Assembly (NCBI RefSeq): GCF_017876155.1
Contig: NZ_JAGINP010000013.1
Span: 1-64,000 of the forward strand
DNA from: Azospirillum rugosum
GTDB taxonomy: Bacteria > Pseudomonadota > Alphaproteobacteria > Azospirillales > Azospirillaceae
Direction of reading: 5' to 3'
DNA: 64,000 nucleotides
Position numbers and translations under genes: made by a program. Under the pieces are notes generated by a model. It saw only the letters and a program-made list of their open reading frames with translations, was not told the DNA's origin and ran no database searches. Below, in pieces: positions 25,929 to 36,998 of the stretch; within the stretch, counting starts at the first letter, position 1, and the number at the start of each line of letters is the position of its first letter.

Positions 25929-27317
25929 TTACAGGATGAACTTCGACAGGTCGGTGTTCTTCGCCAAGCCGCCCACCTGGTCGCGGACGTAGGCGGCGTC
26001 GACGGTGACGGTGGTGCCGGCCTTGTCGCTGGCGGTGAAGCTGATTTCCTCCAGCAGGCGTTCCAGCACGGTGTGCAGGCGGCGGGCGCCGATGTTCTCC
26101 ACCGTCGCGTTGATGTCGGCGGCGAGCCGCGCCAACTCGTCAATGGCGTCGTCGGTGAAGACGAGGTCAACCTCCTCCGTCTTCAGCAGGGCCTTGTACT
26201 GCTTGATCAGGCTCGCTTCCGGTTCGGTCAGGATGCGTTTGAAGTCGTCCTGGGACAGGGCCTTCAGCTCCACCCGGATCGGCAGGCGGCCCTGAAGCTC
26301 CGGCAGCAGGTCGGACGGCTTGGACAGGTGGAAGGCGCCGGACGCGATGAACAGGATGTGGTCGGTCTTCACCGCGCCGTGCTTGGTGCTGACGGTCGTG
26401 CCCTCGATCAGCGGCAGCAGGTCGCGCTGCACGCCCTCGCGGCTGACGTCGGCACCGCCCTTGTAGTCGGAGCGGGCGGAGATCTTGTCGATCTCGTCCA
26501 GGAAGACGATGCCGTTCTGCTCGACCGACTGGATCGCTTCCGAAACGACCTTTTCCTGGTCCAGCAGCTTGTCCGACTCCTCGGCCATCAGCACGTCGTA
26601 GCTTTCCTGCACGGTCATGCGGCGGGGCTTGGTGCGGCCGGCGAAGGCCTTGCCGAAGATGTCGTTCAGGTTGAGCATGCCCATCTGGGCGCCCGGCATG
26701 CCGGGGATGTCGAAGGTCGGCAGGCTGCCGGCGCCGCTGTCGGCGACCTGCACCTCGATCTCCTTGTCGTTCAGCGTGCCTTCGCGCAGCATCTTGCGGA
26801 ACTTCTGGCGCGTCTCCGGGCTGGCGTTCTCGCCGCACAGCGCGTCCACCACCCGCTCCTCGGCGCGCAGCTCGGCCTTGGCGGCGACCTCCTTGCGCAG
26901 GCGCTCCCTGGTCATGCCGATGGCGCCCTCGACGAGGTCGCGGACGATCTGCTCCACGTCGCGGCCGACGTAGCCGACCTCGGTGAACTTGGTCGCCTCC
27001 ACCTTCAGGAAGGGCGCCTGGGCCAGCTTCGCCAGGCGGCGGGCGATCTCGGTCTTGCCGACGCCGGTCGGGCCGATCATCAGGATGTTCTTCGGCAGGA
27101 CCTCCTCGCGCAGGCCCTCCGGCAGCTGCTGGCGGCGCCAGCGGTTGCGCAGCGCGATGGCGACCGCGCGCTTGGCCTCGTGCTGGCCGACGATGTAGCG
27201 GTCAAGCTCCGACACGATCTCGCGCGGGCTGAAGGCGGCGGTGCTGGACGCGGCGGAGCCGGTGGAGGAAGCGGCGGTCATGGCGGCGGACCCGGGCTGG
27301 GGGTGGGACGTGGTCAT
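25929..27317 (-). CDS. hslU: ATP-dependent protease ATPase subunit HslU
   Basis: A 462-residue AAA+ unfoldase. It has Walker [20 protein letters not shown], the pore-loop GYVGRDVE, the inserted I-domain (residues ~135-250), Walker [10 protein letters not shown] and sensor/arginine-finger regions. The conserved C-terminal tail DLSKFIL docks into HslV. The N-terminus has about 30 extra Ser/Ala-rich residues; an internal ATG at MTAASST is possible. It lies 31 bases past hslV on the same strand and forms the heat-shock HslUV protease operon. Confidence 0.96.
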   Translation of the reverse strand: MTTSHPQPGSAAMTAASSTGSAASSTAAFSPREIVSELDRYIVGQHEAKRAVAIALRNRWRRQQLPEGLREEVLPKNILMIGPTGVGKTEIARRLAKLAQAPFLKVEATKFTEVGYVGRDVEQIVRDLVEGAIGMTRERLRKEVAAKAELRAEERVVDALCGENASPETRQKFRKMLREGTLNDKEIEVQVADSGAGSLPTFDIPGMPGAQMGMLNLNDIFGKAFAGRTKPRRMTVQESYDVLMAEESDKLLDQEKVVSEAIQSVEQNGIVFLDEIDKISARSDYKGGADVSREGVQRDLLPLIEGTTVSTKHGAVKTDHILFIASGAFHLSKPSDLLPELQGRLPIRVELKALSQDDFKRILTEPEASLIKQYKALLKTEEVDLVFTDDAIDELARLAADINATVENIGARRLHTVLERLLEEISFTASDKAGTTVTVDAAYVRDQVGGLAKNTDLSKFIL

Positions 27318-27348
27318 CGGTATCGGAGGCGATCAGATCTTTTCGCCA

Positions 27349-27897
27349 TCAAATCTTTTCCAATGTGACGTTCTCGTTCGTGTAGATGCAGATGCCGGCG
27401 GCGATCTTCATCGCCTTGCGGGCCACGGCCTCCGCGTCCAGACCTTCGATGTCGATCAGCGCGCGCGCCGCCGACAGGGCGAAGGCGCCGCCCGATCCGA
27501 TGCCGATCAGCCCGTCCTCCGGCTCCAGCACGTCGCCGTTGCCGGTCAGGATCAGGCTGACGTTGCGGTCGGCGACGGCCATCATGGCCTCCAGCCGCCG
27601 CAGGTAGCGGTCGGTGCGCCAGTCCTTGGCCATCTCCACGCAGGCGCGGGTCAGCTGGCCGGGGTGCTGCTCCAGCTTCGCTTCCAGGCGCTCGAACAGG
27701 GTCAGCGCGTCCGCGGTGGCGCCGGCGAAGCCCGCCATCACGGTGCCGCCGGCGAGCCAGCGCACCTTGCGGGCGTTCGATTTCATGACCGTCTGGCCGA
27801 CGGACACCTGGCCGTCGCCGGCGATCACCACCTGGCCGTTCTTGCGGACCGACAGGATGGTGGTGCCGTGCCACTGGATGGGATCGTGCGATGTCAT
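27349..27897 (-). CDS. hslV: ATP-dependent protease peptidase subunit HslV
   Basis: A 182-residue N-terminal nucleophile peptidase. The catalytic Thr follows Gly11 ([14 protein letters not shown]), so an 11-residue propeptide is removed. [14 protein letters not shown] and [20 protein letters not shown] are family landmarks. The ATG at 27897 was chosen because it gives this short propeptide; the frame extends upstream. It is the first gene of hslVU and has a possible heat-shock-type promoter upstream. Confidence 0.95.
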   Translation of the reverse strand: MTSHDPIQWHGTTILSVRKNGQVVIAGDGQVSVGQTVMKSNARKVRWLAGGTVMAGFAGATADALTLFERLEAKLEQHPGQLTRACVEMAKDWRTDRYLRRLEAMMAVADRNVSLILTGNGDVLEPEDGLIGIGSGGAFALSAARALIDIEGLDAEAVARKAMKIAAGICIYTNENVTLEKI

Positions 27898-27987
27898 GGG
27901 ATCCGTGCTTGGGGGACCGTGTTCGAAGGATAAGGTGACCGTGCCGGCCAGGGTGTTTCCCTGTATAGGCACATTGGGTCACGGGTC

Positions 27988-28016
27988 TATGTGGGGGGAG
28001 GCCGGTCCCCGTCAAG
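27988..28016 (-). promoter_or_regulatory. possible promoter of hslVU
   Basis: On the minus strand CTTGAC, 17 bases, then CACATA. CTTG at the -35 is the conserved part of alphaproteobacterial sigma-32 promoters, but the -10 matches poorly. It lies about 90 bases before the hslV start. Confidence 0.3.
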
Positions 28017-28034
28017 ACTCCTGTCCCCTTGGCC

Positions 28035-29504
28035 TCAAAGAGGGGCCCGAAGACGGGCGGCGGACGCGCGTGTCGGCGCTCCCGCGGGGGCTTGTGTCAA
28101 CTCCACCCCCAGTCGCGTCAACATCGGCCCGACGGGCAGGAAAGCGGACAAGCCGTGCGCCCCGCCCGACCATGCCGGCCCGGGGCCGAGGCCAAGGCCG
28201 AGCAGGTTCCCCGCCTCGTCCACCAGGGGCGCGCCCGGCGCCGGTTCGCGGTCTAGACCGTCAAGTTCCGCCTGGATCAGGTCCAGGCCGCTCCGCGGGT
28301 CGGGGCGCAGCGCCGCCACCATGCCGACGGCGGCGTCGGCCCCCCTCTTCGACAGGACCGTGACGGGTTCCCCGACCGCGGCCTCGCCGCCGCGCAGGGG
28401 GGCGGCGGTCAGCCGCGCCGGCACCAGGACCAGCGCCGTGCCGCTCGCCGCGTCGCGCGCCACCACCACGCCGCGGAGCGCCACACCCGGCGCGGGGTGG
28501 ACCGCGACCGTCGCGTCGAGCACGGCCAGCGAGGCCAGGATCGCCGCTTGGCCGTCAAGCTCCCCGATCACGACCCCGCGCCCCTCCCCCACCCGCACCA
28601 GCGCGGCGGAGACGAAGGCCGCCGGGTCGTCGGCGTAGCCGTCCGCCGGAGCGGGACCGCGCACGGCCAGCGCGGCGGCGGACGGCAATGAGGGCGGCGC
28701 GCCGCTTGACGCTCCGCCCGGGTTGACGAAACCGGGACTTGACGGTGTGTCACTTGACGGTACGTCACTTGACACAAGGGGGATTGTTGACGCAAGCGGC
28801 CGACTTGACACTCGTGACGGTCCCGCCGGGCCGGTTGACGCAAGGCCCGTGCTCCGCGACACGGCGGCGCGGAAGCCGGGGTCGGCGGCCAGCGCTTCCG
28901 CGGCGGTGCTGAAGGCCTCCTCGATCAGCAGGACGTCGCCCTGCGGCACCCCGCTGCCGCTGCGGGCCACGCCGCTGGTCGCGACGCGGTGGACGAGCCG
29001 CCCGGTCGCGACCTCGTAGACCGTCCAGTCCACCCGGACGCTGCCGGTGCCGGACACGCCCTTGTCGCCCAGCGTCAGCCAGTTGCGGCGGCGGCACAGC
29101 TCCAGGTCGATGCCGCGCAGGTCGCCCTGGACGATGTAGCGGGCGCGGTTGCGGTCCATGCCGCGCTCGTGGTCGCCGGAAGCGCGTCCGGCCACGTCGA
29201 AGCCGGCGTCGCCCAGCACCTCCGCGAAGCGTTCGGTGAAGGTGGAGTTCTCGTGCAGGCTCCGCGCGCTCGTCCAATAGACGTCCTCGTAGGGGGGCCA
29301 GCACTCCACGCTCCAGATATAGCTCCCGATCCGCGTGCCCCGGCGCATGGAGCCGAGCGACAGGTCGTCGAAACGCAGCGGCTCCGTCGCGCCGCGCGCC
29401 ACCGGCGGGGCGCCGGGCGGCGGCGGCCGGTCACCGCCGGCGGCGCAGGCGGCGAGCGGGAGCACCACGCTGAGGGAGAAAAAGAGGCGTCGGAACAATG
29501 GCAT
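28035..29504 (-). CDS. lipoprotein with a degenerate trypsin-like C-terminal domain
   Basis: A 489-residue lipoprotein with the lipobox LPLAAC at residues ~15-20. Residues ~35-225 are a conserved-looking periplasmic domain that I cannot name ([31 protein letters not shown]). Residues ~230-285 are a Ser/Pro/Gly linker with very unusual codons. The C-terminal ~190 residues follow the trypsin-like protease plan ([49 protein letters not shown]). The positions for His and Ser are lost (LAVL in place of NAHV, APGAP in place of GNSGG), so it is probably not a protease. It is divergent from hisB. Confidence 0.65.
   Translation of the reverse strand: MPLFRRLFFSLSVVLPLAACAAGGDRPPPPGAPPVARGATEPLRFDDLSLGSMRRGTRIGSYIWSVECWPPYEDVYWTSARSLHENSTFTERFAEVLGDAGFDVAGRASGDHERGMDRNRARYIVQGDLRGIDLELCRRRNWLTLGDKGVSGTGSVRVDWTVYEVATGRLVHRVATSGVARSGSGVPQGDVLLIEEAFSTAAEALAADPGFRAAVSRSTGLASTGPAGPSRVSSRPLASTIPLVSSDVPSSDTPSSPGFVNPGGASSGAPPSLPSAAALAVRGPAPADGYADDPAAFVSAALVRVGEGRGVVIGELDGQAAILASLAVLDATVAVHPAPGVALRGVVVARDAASGTALVLVPARLTAAPLRGGEAAVGEPVTVLSKRGADAAVGMVAALRPDPRSGLDLIQAELDGLDREPAPGAPLVDEAGNLLGLGLGPGPAWSGGAHGLSAFLPVGPMLTRLGVELTQAPAGAPTRASAARLRAPL
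28706..28843. repeat. cluster of eight TTGAC-containing words inside a coding region
   Basis: TTGAC(G/A) starts at 28706, 28723, 28739, 28754, 28769, 28787, 28805 and 28835, spaced about 15-30 bases. Two of them are TTGACGCAA and one is TTGACACAA. On the coding strand most of the words give GTCAA, using the rare serine codon TCA again and again in the linker of the lipoprotein. Confidence 0.7.
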
Positions 29505-29651
29505 ATTCGGATATGCTCGCCATACGTGTGCATGATGATAGCCGCCACACGCACCGTCGGCAACGGCGCCGCCGATCCCCTGCCCTTTCCCGGCGAATAC
29601 CGGCCGTGCGCCGCTGGCGTGGGGGCGCGCTTCCTGCTAAATACCGACTCC

Positions 29652-30275
29652 ATGGACCAGAGCCCTGCCAATGGCGGCCGCCGCGCCTCGATCGAGCGGA
29701 ACACCACCGAGACCCGCATCCGGGTTGCCGTGAACCTGGACGGCACCGGCGTCTACGACGTGAAGACGGGGGTCGGCTTTCTCGACCACATGCTGGAGCA
29801 GCTGTCGCGCCACAGCCTGATGGACCTGACCGTCCTGGCCGAGGGCGACCTGCACATCGACGCCCACCACACGACCGAGGACAGCGGCATCGCCATCGGC
29901 CAAGCCGTCGCCAAGGCTCTGGGCGACCGCAAGGGCATCCAGCGCTATGGCCATTCCTACATCCCGATGGACGAGACGCTGACCCGCGTCGCGCTGGACT
30001 TCTCCAACCGGCCCTACCTGATCTGGAAGGTGAATTTCAGCCGCGACAAGATCGGCGACATGGACACGGAGCTGTTCCGCGAGTGGTTCCAGGCCTTCGC
30101 CATGGCCGCGGGCGTGACGCTGCACGTGGAAAATCTGTACGGCGAAAACAACCACCACATCGTGGAAAGCTGCTACAAGGCGCTTGCCCGCGCGGTGCGC
30201 GCCGCGATTGAAATCGACCCGCGCAAGCGCGACGCCGTGCCCTCCACCAAGGGGACTCTCGGCGGGTCCCTCTGA
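29652..30275 (+). CDS. hisB: imidazoleglycerol-phosphate dehydratase
   Basis: A 207-residue monofunctional HisB dehydrating imidazole glycerol phosphate in histidine biosynthesis. The manganese-binding motifs are intact: [28 protein letters not shown] and [17 protein letters not shown]. It lacks the phosphatase half found in enteric HisB. The ATG at 29652 starts the operon hisB-hisH-GNAT-hisA-hisF-hisE. It is divergent from the lipoprotein gene. Confidence 0.96.
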   Translation: MDQSPANGGRRASIERNTTETRIRVAVNLDGTGVYDVKTGVGFLDHMLEQLSRHSLMDLTVLAEGDLHIDAHHTTEDSGIAIGQAVAKALGDRKGIQRYGHSYIPMDETLTRVALDFSNRPYLIWKVNFSRDKIGDMDTELFREWFQAFAMAAGVTLHVENLYGENNHHIVESCYKALARAVRAAIEIDPRKRDAVPSTKGTLGGSL

Positions 30276-30305
30276 AGCCGGTTCTTTGCTGAAAGCTTTC
30301 GTTCC

Positions 30306-30950
30306 ATGGAAACCGTTGCGCTGATCGATTACGGCTCCGGCAACCTGCGTTCCGCCGCCAAGGCGCTGGAGCGCGCGGCGGCGGAGTCCCACGCGAATGT
30401 CCAGGTGCTGGTGACCTCCGACGCCGACGCGGTGCGCAAGGCCGACCGCGTCGTGCTGCCGGGCGTCGGCGCCTTCGCCGACTGCAAGCGCGGCCTGTCC
30501 GAGGTGCCGGGCATGCTCGACGCGCTGGAGGAGGTGGTGCACGTCAAGGCCCGCCCGTTCCTCGGCATCTGCGTCGGCATGCAGCTGATGGCCGAGCGCG
30601 GGCGCGAATACGGCGTCACCGAGGGGCTGGGCTGGATCAAGGGGGAGGTCGTGAAGCTGGAACCCGGCGACGCGTCCTTGAAGATCCCGCACATGGGCTG
30701 GAACGAGCTGAACATCCGCCGACCGCACCCGATCCTGGCCAACCTGCCGGAAGGCGCGCACGCCTATTTCGTCCATTCCTACCGTTTCGCGGTGGAGAAT
30801 CCCGAGGACGTGATCGCCACCGTCGATTACGGCGGGACCTTCCCCGTGGTGGTTGGGCGCGACAACATGGTCGGCACCCAGTTCCACCCGGAGAAGAGCC
30901 AGGCGACCGGCCTCGCCCTGGTCGCCAACTTCCTGACCTGGCGGGTCTGA
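30306..30950 (+). CDS. hisH: imidazole glycerol phosphate synthase glutaminase subunit HisH
   Basis: A 214-residue class I glutamine amidotransferase that feeds ammonia to HisF. The nucleophile Cys is in [15 protein letters not shown] and the His/Glu pair in [18 protein letters not shown] forms the N-terminal loop. It starts 31 bases after hisB. HisH and HisF are encoded three genes apart here, separated by a GNAT gene and hisA. Confidence 0.96.
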   Translation: METVALIDYGSGNLRSAAKALERAAAESHANVQVLVTSDADAVRKADRVVLPGVGAFADCKRGLSEVPGMLDALEEVVHVKARPFLGICVGMQLMAERGREYGVTEGLGWIKGEVVKLEPGDASLKIPHMGWNELNIRRPHPILANLPEGAHAYFVHSYRFAVENPEDVIATVDYGGTFPVVVGRDNMVGTQFHPEKSQATGLALVANFLTWRV

Positions 30951-30953
30951 CCC

Positions 30954-31496
30954 ATGGCGGAGATCGCCATCGAGCGCGTCGACGCGCTGAAGACCGCCGA
31001 CCTGCACGACCTGTGCGACGCCGCCGACGACGCCATCAAGGTCGGCGGCGGCTTCGGCTGGGTCACCCCGCCGTCGCGCGACGTCATGGAGCGCTACTGG
31101 AAGGGCGTCCTGGTCGTGCCGGAGCGCATCCTGTTCGTGGCGCGGCTGGACGGCGTCATCGCCGGGTCCGCCCAGCTGGTGAAGCCGGCGCGCAACAACG
31201 AGGCGCAGGCCCACGCCGCCAGCCTGACCACCAGCTTCGTCGCCCCCTGGGCGCGCGGCCACGGCCTCGCCCGCCGCCTGACCCAGGCGGTGGAGGCGGA
31301 GGCCCGCACCGCCGGCTTCCGGGTCCTGAACCTCGACGTGCGCGAGACGCAGGACGCGGCCATCCGGCTCTACGAGGATCTTGGGTTCAAGCGCTGGGGC
31401 ACCCACCCCTTTTATGCGCTGGTGGACGGCCATCGGCTTGCCGGACACTTCTACGCCAAGGACCTCACCCCCGACACGCTCCCCGACACGCCATAG
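30954..31496 (+). CDS. GNAT acetyltransferase within the his operon
   Basis: A 180-residue GNAT-fold N-acetyltransferase with [20 protein letters not shown] as the acetyl-CoA loop and [20 protein letters not shown] as the C-terminal signature. It sits between hisH and hisA with 3 and 14 bases of spacing, so it is co-transcribed with histidine synthesis genes. Its substrate is unknown. No known step of histidine biosynthesis needs an acetyltransferase, so it may regulate a His enzyme or act on an analogue. Confidence 0.84.
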   Translation: MAEIAIERVDALKTADLHDLCDAADDAIKVGGGFGWVTPPSRDVMERYWKGVLVVPERILFVARLDGVIAGSAQLVKPARNNEAQAHAASLTTSFVAPWARGHGLARRLTQAVEAEARTAGFRVLNLDVRETQDAAIRLYEDLGFKRWGTHPFYALVDGHRLAGHFYAKDLTPDTLPDTP

Positions 31497-31510
31497 GACG
31501 AGACACCGCG

Positions 31511-32260
31511 ATGATCATCTATCCCGCCATCGACCTGAAGGACGGTGCCTGCGTCCGGCTCCTGCGTGGTGAGATGAGCCAGGCGACCGTCTTCAACACG
31601 GACCCGGCCGAGCAGGCCCGCCTGTTCCAGGGCCAGGGCTTCGAGTGGCTCCACCTCGTGGACCTGAACGGCGCCTTCGAGGGCAAGCCGGTCAACGGGG
31701 AGGCCGTGGAGGGCATCCTCGGCGCCGTCGACATCCCGGTGCAGCTGGGCGGCGGCATCCGCGACCTGAAGACCATCGCCATGTGGCTGGAGAAGGGCAT
31801 CAGCCGCGTCATCCTGGGCACCGTGGCCCTGCGCGAGCCGGAGCTGGTCAAGGAGGCCTGCCGGGAGTTCCCGGGCAAGGTCGCCGTCGGCATCGACGCG
31901 CGCGAGGGCTTCGTCGCCGTCGCCGGCTGGGCCGAGACCTCGACCATCCGGGCGCTGGACCTCGCGCTGAAGTTCGAGGACAGCGGCGTCGCCGCCATCA
32001 TCTACACCGACATCAACCGCGACGGCGCCATGGGCGGCGTGAACGTGGAGGCGACGTCCGACCTCGCCTTCCACCTGACCACGCCGGTGATCGCGTCGGG
32101 CGGCGTGTCGTCCATCGACGACCTGGTCGCGCTGAAGCGGGAAGAGCACACGGGCATCCAGGGCGTCATCTGCGGCCGCGCGCTGTACGACGGCCGGATC
32201 GTGCCGAAGGAAGCGCTGGAGCTGCTGTCCTCCTCCCCCGTGTCCGGAGACGCCGACTGA
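31511..32260 (+). CDS. hisA: ProFAR isomerase HisA
   Basis: A 249-residue (βα)8-barrel isomerase. The catalytic Asp pair is at the ends of strands 1 and 5 ([15 protein letters not shown] and [12 protein letters not shown]). The phosphate-binding halves are QLGGGIRDL and [11 protein letters not shown]. It converts ProFAR to PRFAR. Its stop (TGA) overlaps the first base of the hisF ATG, so translation is coupled. Confidence 0.96.
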   Translation: MIIYPAIDLKDGACVRLLRGEMSQATVFNTDPAEQARLFQGQGFEWLHLVDLNGAFEGKPVNGEAVEGILGAVDIPVQLGGGIRDLKTIAMWLEKGISRVILGTVALREPELVKEACREFPGKVAVGIDAREGFVAVAGWAETSTIRALDLALKFEDSGVAAIIYTDINRDGAMGGVNVEATSDLAFHLTTPVIASGGVSSIDDLVALKREEHTGIQGVICGRALYDGRIVPKEALELLSSSPVSGDAD

Positions 32261-33045
32261 TGCTGAAGATGCGCGTCATCCCCTGCCTGGACGTCAAGGA
32301 CGGCCGGGTCGTGAAGGGGGTCAACTTCGTCGATCTGGTGGACGCCGGCGATCCCGTCGAGCAGGCCCGCGTCTATGACCGGGAAGGGGCCGACGAGCTG
32401 ACCTTCCTGGACATCACCGCCAGCCACGAGAACCGGGACACCATCTACGACGTCGTGCGCCGCACGGCGGAGCAGGTGTTCATGCCGCTGACCGTCGGCG
32501 GCGGCGTGCGCACGGTGGAGGATATCCGCAAGCTGCTGCTGGCCGGCGCCGACAAGGTGTCGATCAACACCGCCGCCATCCACCGGCCGGAGTTCGTGCA
32601 GGAGGCGGCGGAGAAGTTCGGCGCCCAGTGCATCGTCGTCGCCATCGACGCCAAGCAGGTGGAGCCCGGCCGCTGGGAGATCTTCACCCACGGCGGCCGC
32701 AAGGCCACGGGCATCGACGCAGTGGAATGGGCCAAGCGCATGGAGTCCTACGGGGCCGGCGAGATCCTGCTGACCTCCATGGACCGCGACGGCACCAAGA
32801 GCGGCTTTGACCTGGCGCTGACCCGCAAGGTGGCCGACGGCTTGCGCATCCCCGTCATCGCGTCGGGCGGCGTCGGCACGCTGGACCATCTGGTGGAGGG
32901 CATCCGCGAGGGCCACGCCACGGCGGTGCTGGCGGCCTCCATCTTCCATTTCGGCACCTACACCATCGGGCAGGCCAAGGCCGCGCTGGCCGACGCCGGC
33001 ATCCCGGTGCGCCCGGCGCGGGCGCCTGAGGTGGCGCATGGGTGA
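32260..33045 (+). CDS. hisF: imidazole glycerol phosphate synthase cyclase subunit HisF
   Basis: A 261-residue (βα)8-barrel cyclase that with HisH makes imidazole glycerol phosphate and AICAR. Asp residues are in [16 protein letters not shown] and [13 protein letters not shown]. Phosphate loops are [11 protein letters not shown] and [11 protein letters not shown]. It overlaps hisE by 8 bp. Confidence 0.97.
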   Translation: MLKMRVIPCLDVKDGRVVKGVNFVDLVDAGDPVEQARVYDREGADELTFLDITASHENRDTIYDVVRRTAEQVFMPLTVGGGVRTVEDIRKLLLAGADKVSINTAAIHRPEFVQEAAEKFGAQCIVVAIDAKQVEPGRWEIFTHGGRKATGIDAVEWAKRMESYGAGEILLTSMDRDGTKSGFDLALTRKVADGLRIPVIASGGVGTLDHLVEGIREGHATAVLAASIFHFGTYTIGQAKAALADAGIPVRPARAPEVAHG

Positions 33046-33385
33046 CGACAAGAAGTCCAAGGCTCCGACCGCGGAGGTGCTGGACCGGCTGCACGCCACC
33101 GTCCTGTCGCGCAAGGGCGCCGACCCGGAGACCTCCTACACCGCCAAGCTGTTCAGCCGCGGCACCTCCAAGATCGCCCAGAAGGTCGGCGAGGAGGCGG
33201 TGGAGGCCATCCTGGAGGCGGTGCGCGGCGACAAGGCGGCGCTCGCCTCGGAATCCGCCGACCTGCTCTACCACCTGATGGTGCTGTGGGCCGACGCCGG
33301 GCTGGAGCCCGCCGAGGTGTGGGAGAAGCTGGCCCAGCGCGAGGGCACCAGCGGCATCGCCGAGAAGAAATCGCGCAAGGCGTAA
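33038..33385 (+). CDS. hisE: phosphoribosyl-ATP pyrophosphatase HisE
   Basis: A 115-residue all-helical MazG-like pyrophosphatase, the second step of histidine synthesis. [18 protein letters not shown] and [15 protein letters not shown] carry the metal-binding Glu/Asp residues. It is a free-standing HisE (not fused to HisI). It overlaps hisF and is followed 13 bases later by the HIT gene. Confidence 0.94.
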   Translation: MGDDKKSKAPTAEVLDRLHATVLSRKGADPETSYTAKLFSRGTSKIAQKVGEEAVEAILEAVRGDKAALASESADLLYHLMVLWADAGLEPAEVWEKLAQREGTSGIAEKKSRKA

Positions 33386-33398
33386 GGGAGAACCATCG

Positions 33399-33767
33399 AT
33401 GGCCCGGACCTACGACAGCAACAACATCTTCGCCCGCATCCTGCGCGGCGAGATCCCCTGCAAGAAGGTCATGGAGACGGAGCACGCGCTCGCCTTCCAC
33501 GACATCAACCCGCAGGCCCCGACCCACATCCTGGTGATCCCCAAGGGGGCCTACGTGGACATGGACGACTTCACCGCCCGCGCGACGGAGGCGGAGATCG
33601 CCGGCCTGTTCCGCGCCGTCGGCGAGGTCGCGCGCCAAGCCGGCGCCGCCGAGCCCGGCTACCGCATCCTGTCCAACTGCGGCCCCGACGCCAACCAGGA
33701 AGTCCCGCACCTGCACATCCACGTCTTCGCGGGACGTCACCTCGGCCGGATGCTGAACCCGGCCTGA
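33399..33767 (+). CDS. hinT: HIT family hydrolase (HinT-like)
   Basis: A 122-residue purine-nucleoside phosphoramidase with the histidine triad VPHLHIHVFAGRHLG and the DINPQAPTHILVIPK segment of HinT. HinT hydrolyses AMP-lysine and similar adducts. It is the last gene of the his transcript and is followed by a parS-like site and a terminator. Confidence 0.93.
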   Translation: MARTYDSNNIFARILRGEIPCKKVMETEHALAFHDINPQAPTHILVIPKGAYVDMDDFTARATEAEIAGLFRAVGEVARQAGAAEPGYRILSNCGPDANQEVPHLHIHVFAGRHLGRMLNPA

Positions 33768-33792
33768 GCCGGGTCGCCGCTGATCCCAGCGC

Positions 33793-33808
33793 TGATCCAC
33801 GTGAAACA
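33793..33808. promoter_or_regulatory. parS-like site (14 of 16 matches)
   Basis: TGATCCACGTGAAACA against the parS consensus TGTTTCACGTGAAACA; the right half-site is perfect and the left half has two changes. It lies between hinT and its terminator, about 12 kb left of the probable origin. It may be a weak ParB site. Confidence 0.45.
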
Positions 33809-33810
33809 TG

Positions 33811-33842
33811 AAGGGCGCCGAGGGGAAACCCCGGCGCCCTTC
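33811..33842. terminator. terminator after the his-hinT operon
   Basis: AAGGGCGCCG-AGGGG-AAA-CCCC-GGCGCCCTT hairpin, followed by TCC. It has no long T-tract but is very stable, and it sits between the convergent hinT and DUF2279 genes. Confidence 0.65.
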
Positions 33843-33871
33843 CTGTGTCGGGGCCGGGACAGGGCGTCCCG

Positions 33872-34735
33872 TCACCGGTCGAGGTTCCAGTCCTTGGAGA
33901 TGTAGGTGTAGGGCGGCTGGACATAGTGCAGGACGCCGCCGGTGTTGACGTAGGGTTTGAGCAGGCGGGTCAGGTTCAGGCCGATCCCCACATACAGGTA
34001 CCGCCGCCGGTCATCGTTCAGGGGGTTGGCGCTGTAGTCCTCATAGCCGCGGGCGTAATAGCCGACGTGGAACTCCAGCATGCGCAGCACGGGGTTCCGC
34101 ACGGCGTCGAAGCCGTCGGCCTTCACCGCAATCAGGTATTTCAGCCGCTTGTAGTCGGTGAAGAGGTCGGCTTGGTGGTCGCCGCTGATGAAAGGGTCGT
34201 ATTCGACCCGGAAATCCACCTTGCGCGCCAGATCGGGATGGCTCCACAGGACGTAGCCCGCCCCGGCGCCGATGACGTTGAACAGCATGTCCTGGTAGGA
34301 GAAGCCGTATTGGTCGCTGAAGGCGTCGCCGACCTCCACCAGGCCCATGACGCCGACGGACGATAAGGCGCCGTAGCGCGCGGCCTCATCCTGCCGATAG
34401 CCCCAGCCCTGGTAGGCACGGGCGAAGAGATGGCTGATGGCGTAGGTGGTCCAGGCGTGGCCAAGCTTGTCGGCGCCGCCTTCGCTGGTGGTGCGCCCGA
34501 ACCAGCCTTCATCCTGGAAGCGCGGCCCGCTCGTGCCCCAGTTCCACGACCAGGTACCCCAGCCCAGCGCCAGGGCACCGGCGCCAATGTTGAGGGCAAG
34601 GGCCTTGTCCTCCTTGCTCCATTGGCTCCAGCCGACCCAGTCGGTACCCGGGACCATGTCCGCGCGGGCCGGTGTGCTGAGGAGAAGGGCTGCGACGATC
34701 GCACGAGCCACGATCAGACCAACCAGGGACGCCAT
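33872..34735 (-). CDS. YfiM-like DUF2279 family protein
   Basis: A 287-residue exported protein with a signal peptide (MASLVGLIVARAIVAALLLS...ARA). The middle is DUF2279-like, with GGADKLGHAWTTYAISHLFA and VGDAFSDQYGFSYQDMLFN. The C-terminal ~100 residues are β-rich, ending near the conserved YISKDW. It is probably an outer-membrane or periplasmic protein; the function is unknown. The ATG at 34735 has GGAGG at good spacing. Confidence 0.78.
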   Translation of the reverse strand: MASLVGLIVARAIVAALLLSTPARADMVPGTDWVGWSQWSKEDKALALNIGAGALALGWGTWSWNWGTSGPRFQDEGWFGRTTSEGGADKLGHAWTTYAISHLFARAYQGWGYRQDEAARYGALSSVGVMGLVEVGDAFSDQYGFSYQDMLFNVIGAGAGYVLWSHPDLARKVDFRVEYDPFISGDHQADLFTDYKRLKYLIAVKADGFDAVRNPVLRMLEFHVGYYARGYEDYSANPLNDDRRRYLYVGIGLNLTRLLKPYVNTGGVLHYVQPPYTYISKDWNLDR

Positions 34736-34828
34736 GGCGAGCAGCCTCCGGAACGGTGCGCGCGTGCGGACATGATCGCGCAAAGGCTCCGGCCGGGGGC
34801 CGGCCTCTTCCGGCTTACGGTCGTCGGA

Positions 34829-36040
<1,212 letters not shown>

Positions 36041-36069
36041 CAAGCCGTCGTGATCAATGCGGGTCGTAA

Positions 36070-36759
36070 TCAGTGCGTGGTGCGCGTCTCGACCAGCGCC
36101 CAGTTCGGGTTGCTGGCGCGGGTGTTGCGGGCGAAGGTCCAGACGTCCACCGCCTCGACCACCGCGTTCGGGTCGCCGTCCACCACGGCGCCGTTGCGGT
36201 CGCGCACGACGTTCATCTGCTCCGACACGAACTTCACGGTGACCAGCGCGGTGCGGCCGTCCATGCGGGCCTCCACCACATCGGCGTCGGCGATGCGCTC
36301 GATCCGGGTCTCAAGCGTTTCCCCGGCGGCTTGGCGATCGCGGACGGCGCGGGCGAAGTTGTCGTAGACGTCGTCGGCCAGCAGCGGGCGCAGCGTGGCC
36401 GTGTCGCCCTTGGCGAAGGCCTCCACGATCATCTGGAAGGCGCCGCGGGCGCCCTGGAGGAAGTGCTTCTCGTCGAAGGACGAGTCTGCGGCGGCGATCT
36501 GCGCCAGCGCCGCGTGCAGCGACACCGGCTCGTCCGGCGAGGCGGCGGCCGCAGCCGGCGCCGGGCGGTCGCGGCCGGGCATCGGGACGACGTTGTCCGG
36601 CGCGCCGGCACGAGGCGCATCCGGACGGGCCGTGAAGGGGTTCGGCCGTTGCCGTTCCTCGCCGGTGCGGCGGCCGAGCACGCTGCGCAAGCGGTACACG
36701 AGGAACGCCGCGATCATCGCGAAGATCAGGATTTCGACGAACACAAACCCATCTCCCAT
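36070..36759 (-). CDS. Tim44/TimA family import-motor-like protein
   Basis: A 229-residue protein with one N-terminal membrane helix (FVEILIFAMIAAFLVYRL), a Pro/Ala-rich linker and a C-terminal Tim44-like domain (SFDEKHFLQGARGAFQMIVE, then VDVWTFARN). It is the bacterial relative of mitochondrial Tim44; the bacterial role at the inner membrane is not settled. It is divergent from fxsA with 239 bp between starts and is the first gene of the Tim44-mltA pair. Confidence 0.92.
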   Translation of the reverse strand: MGDGFVFVEILIFAMIAAFLVYRLRSVLGRRTGEERQRPNPFTARPDAPRAGAPDNVVPMPGRDRPAPAAAAASPDEPVSLHAALAQIAAADSSFDEKHFLQGARGAFQMIVEAFAKGDTATLRPLLADDVYDNFARAVRDRQAAGETLETRIERIADADVVEARMDGRTALVTVKFVSEQMNVVRDRNGAVVDGDPNAVVEAVDVWTFARNTRASNPNWALVETRTTH

Positions 36760-36998
36760 CGTCCATCCTTCCGGGTGACTGGAGGCCGGCGCTCCCGAGG
36801 CGGTGCCCCAGGGGGCCGGCGTGCAAATGCTGGTCAGGGCCGCGATCCGCTACTGGATCCGTCGCCGGGTGCGCATTAAGTGTACCCTGACCGTACACCG
36901 GACCGGCCTATCCGTACCGGCCACGCCCTCCGTCCCCGACGCCTTGCGGCTTACCCAAGCCTAGATAGGCCCTTGAGGTTGAAAGAGCAAGGACAGCC

